From the NCBI GenBank assembly GCA_007449985.2, contig VIIQ02000725.1, forward strand, positions 367,369 through 431,368: DNA of 64,000 nucleotides, read 5' to 3'. This document shows, in pieces, positions 62,867 through 64,000 of the stretch; positions within the stretch are counted from its first letter, which is position 1, and each line of letters begins with the position of its first letter. Both the position numbers and the translations under genes were made by a program. Under the pieces are notes generated by a model. The model had not been told where the DNA came from and ran no database searches. It worked only from the letters and a program-made list of their open reading frames with translations. The DNA comes from Desmodesmus armatus. Its lineage: Eukaryota > Chlorophyta > Chlorophyceae > Sphaeropleales > Scenedesmaceae.

Positions 62867-63255
62867 ATGCTTCAGGGTATTTAAGAGGCGAATCAGCGCT
62901 TTCTGTCTATCCCATAGTAACTGCTGCACATGAGGGTGGAGTTTGTCGCTGGACGCCGCAACCAGCAGTTGCCCGATCTGGGTCGGAGTTGCCCACCAGC
63001 TGACAAACAGTAGAGCCTCCTCAGCTTGCTGGGTGGTTAAACCCCATTTGGACTGCAGCTCCAGCACGACCTCATCCCCTCGCATGAAGCGCAGGTTCTT
63101 TGGGGTGCTGGGATCGTATCCAACCGCCCAGTGCAAATGGTCATCTGCATGGGAGCCAGGGCACTTGTGTCAGCGAAGGCAGAAGGCTTAAGTGAGTGAA
63201 GGAAAGTATATGTGACATTTGTACCTGATCCAGCATCAGGTGGCGGTGCAGCCAT
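60891..63255 (-). CDS. Unrecognised poly-Q/poly-A/RGG protein with Cys cluster
   Basis: Model: exons complement(60891..61279), (61612..61822), (62136..63144 minus a short intron) and (63225..63255), about 528 residues. Exon 1 is MAAPPPDAGS. Exon 2 starts with a compact folded-looking segment (DDHLHWAVGYDPSTPKNLRF ... KWGLTTQQAEEALLFVSWWA), then poly-Q, then Ala/Gly with GGVPGAAAAA repeats. The frame must shift between about 62.62 and 62.70 kb: a 53-bp GT-AG intron after a GTGCCAG donor fits phase exactly, but an indel in the repeat is the alternative. It continues as an RGG-type region (GRGGRAGSSRGGGRGGGRGG), an acidic patch (DDDVPEEE), a basic KKAKN, then Cys residues FCKAP...TPCGKE and GRCDGCD, possibly a zinc site split by an intron. 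The C-terminus is a charged helical domain (GYGKLGNRIRDHKLINGLVK). RGG and zinc features suggest nucleic-acid binding; I do not recognise the family. Confidence 0.65.
62636..62880 (-). repeat. Coding minisatellite: poly-Q then GGVPGAAAAA units
   Basis: Inside the unrecognised gene, a CAG run (about ten Gln codons) is followed by imperfect 27-48-bp repeats of GGTGCTGCAGCAGCAGCTGC / GGTGGGGTGCCAG. The repeated GTGCCAG/GTGCTG also offers several identical candidate splice donors, so the exact intron here is ambiguous. Confidence 0.7.
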
Positions 63256-63414
63256 TGCTGGGGGCTGTACTGATCTGATCTGAAGAACACTGTCGATACA
63301 ACGGGCGGAAGCAACGAAGAGACCGGCCTGAAACTCAATCAAAGCCGATGCAAGCTTGAACAGACCCGTTCGGCTGTTTACGTGCAGATTTGAGGGTGCT
63401 GAGGTTTCAACTGA

Positions 63415-63960
63415 CGTTTCAAACAAGCGAAGTCAAGGCTCGGTTGTTGAACGCCATCGTCCATCTTGGGGGGGCCAGCTTGAACGTACTCATGCAACTT
63501 GGTGGCACATACTCATTGCATACATACATGCAACCTCCTCGTTGCACACATACATACAACATACTACCCCTTGACCCTGTACTCTCACACTTGGTGCCTG
63601 TTATGTCCATGTAGTCAATGCTATGCTGACTGTACTGCCAAGTGTTTTGATGTTGGGCAGGGTGCTGTTAAGCACCTGCAAGAACGCTAGCAAGCTGGCC
63701 TCGTCCCCCTCCCACACAAAGAAGCCATCATCAATGAAGCGCTTGTATCCCGGGTTCGCATCCTGCTTGGGTCGCTGGAGTGGGCTAACTTGATCCCACA
63801 GCGTCTGTACCCAATCGATGTAACGTGCAGGTGACTCCGTGATGACCTGGAGGGCCGGGCAATGCTCGCAAACAGCTTGTACTAGAATTTTGGCTGCCTC
63901 TGGCGGCAGTGTACGCAGGCGGAGAGATTAGTGCGATGCCCTGGTTGGAGCAGCAGCACA
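63415..63960 (-). pseudogene. Reverse-transcriptase palm relic (fragment 3), window edge
   Basis: Minus-strand translation from about 63960 reads LPPEAAKILVQAVCEH, VITESPARYIDWVQTLWDQV, then YKRFIDDGFFVWEGDEASLL and AFLQVLNSTLPNIK. FIDDG is the catalytic YxDD-type motif and the following .F...LN...PNIK fits Penelope-like/LINE reverse transcriptases. A frameshift near 63624 breaks the frame before DYMDITGTKCESTG, and later codons decay. It resembles fragment 1 and belongs upstream of the domain seen in fragment 2. It may extend beyond the window. Confidence 0.65.
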
Positions 63961-64000
63961 ATGGTCGTGGTGGTTAGCTATAGCTATAGCCGTAGCTACG

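Noticed and set aside
1..64000. tRNA, rRNA or snRNA genes
   Set aside because: I saw no tRNA A/B-box pair with a cloverleaf, no rRNA signature and no spliceosomal RNA motif. Short divergent RNAs could be missed by eye.

Overview
The window looks like nuclear DNA of a chlorophyte green alga. Genes are intron-rich with GT-AG (once GC-AG) introns, the sequence is saturated with CAG/GCTGC tracts that encode poly-Q and poly-A, one product carries a chloroplast transit-like N-terminus, and there is an F-box/leucine-rich-repeat protein of a type I associate with Scenedesmaceae and relatives (placement inferred, not tested). All gene models below were built by hand from reading frame, splice sites and phase, and every multi-exon model closes in phase unless stated.

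Layout. 0.6-3.2 kb: an AT-rich minisatellite and a ~170-bp satellite array. 4.3-6.3 and 8.4-10.4 kb (minus): two paralogous genes for a secreted Tyr/Gly/Lys/Asp-rich repeat protein, each with a 12-nt microexon; their exons are almost identical but their introns are not. 12.2-14.0 kb: two perfect palindromes and a second array of the same satellite. 16.7-18.4 kb (minus): a chloroplast-targeted Ala/Pro-rich single-pass membrane protein. 19.7-22.7 kb (minus): the RNA polymerase II subunit RPB4, with a first intron full of decayed copies of exon 2. 23.2-25.2 kb (plus, head-to-head with RPB4): a membrane-anchored CS-domain (NudC/p23-like) protein. 26.9-42.9 kb (minus): a 28-exon gene for a ~2,276-residue kinesin-like protein with a degenerate motor and a coiled-coil tail built from tandemly duplicated phase-0 exons. 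44.1-46.7 kb (plus): the F-box/LRR protein. 47.9-49.1 kb: a 1,235-bp terminal-inverted-repeat element with a perfect 8-bp target-site duplication. 49.2-50.4 kb: reverse-transcriptase relics. 50.7-57.4 kb (plus): an apparently intact 13-exon KDZ-family transposase of 1,130 residues. 58.2-60.2 kb: an array of ~552-bp tandem repeats. 60.9-63.3 kb (minus): an unrecognised poly-Q/poly-A/RGG protein. 63.4-64.0 kb: another reverse-transcriptase relic.

The main theme is duplication at the scale of an exon plus its intron (about 130-550 bp). It appears as partial exon copies in the chloroplast-protein and RPB4 genes, as at least seven duplicated or decayed exon modules in the kinesin gene, as a whole-gene duplication in the Tyr-rich pair and as the 552-bp array. 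In the kinesin the duplicated exons are 84 or 63 nt, exactly four or three coiled-coil heptads, so the tail can lengthen without losing register. No tRNA, rRNA or CRISPR array was seen.
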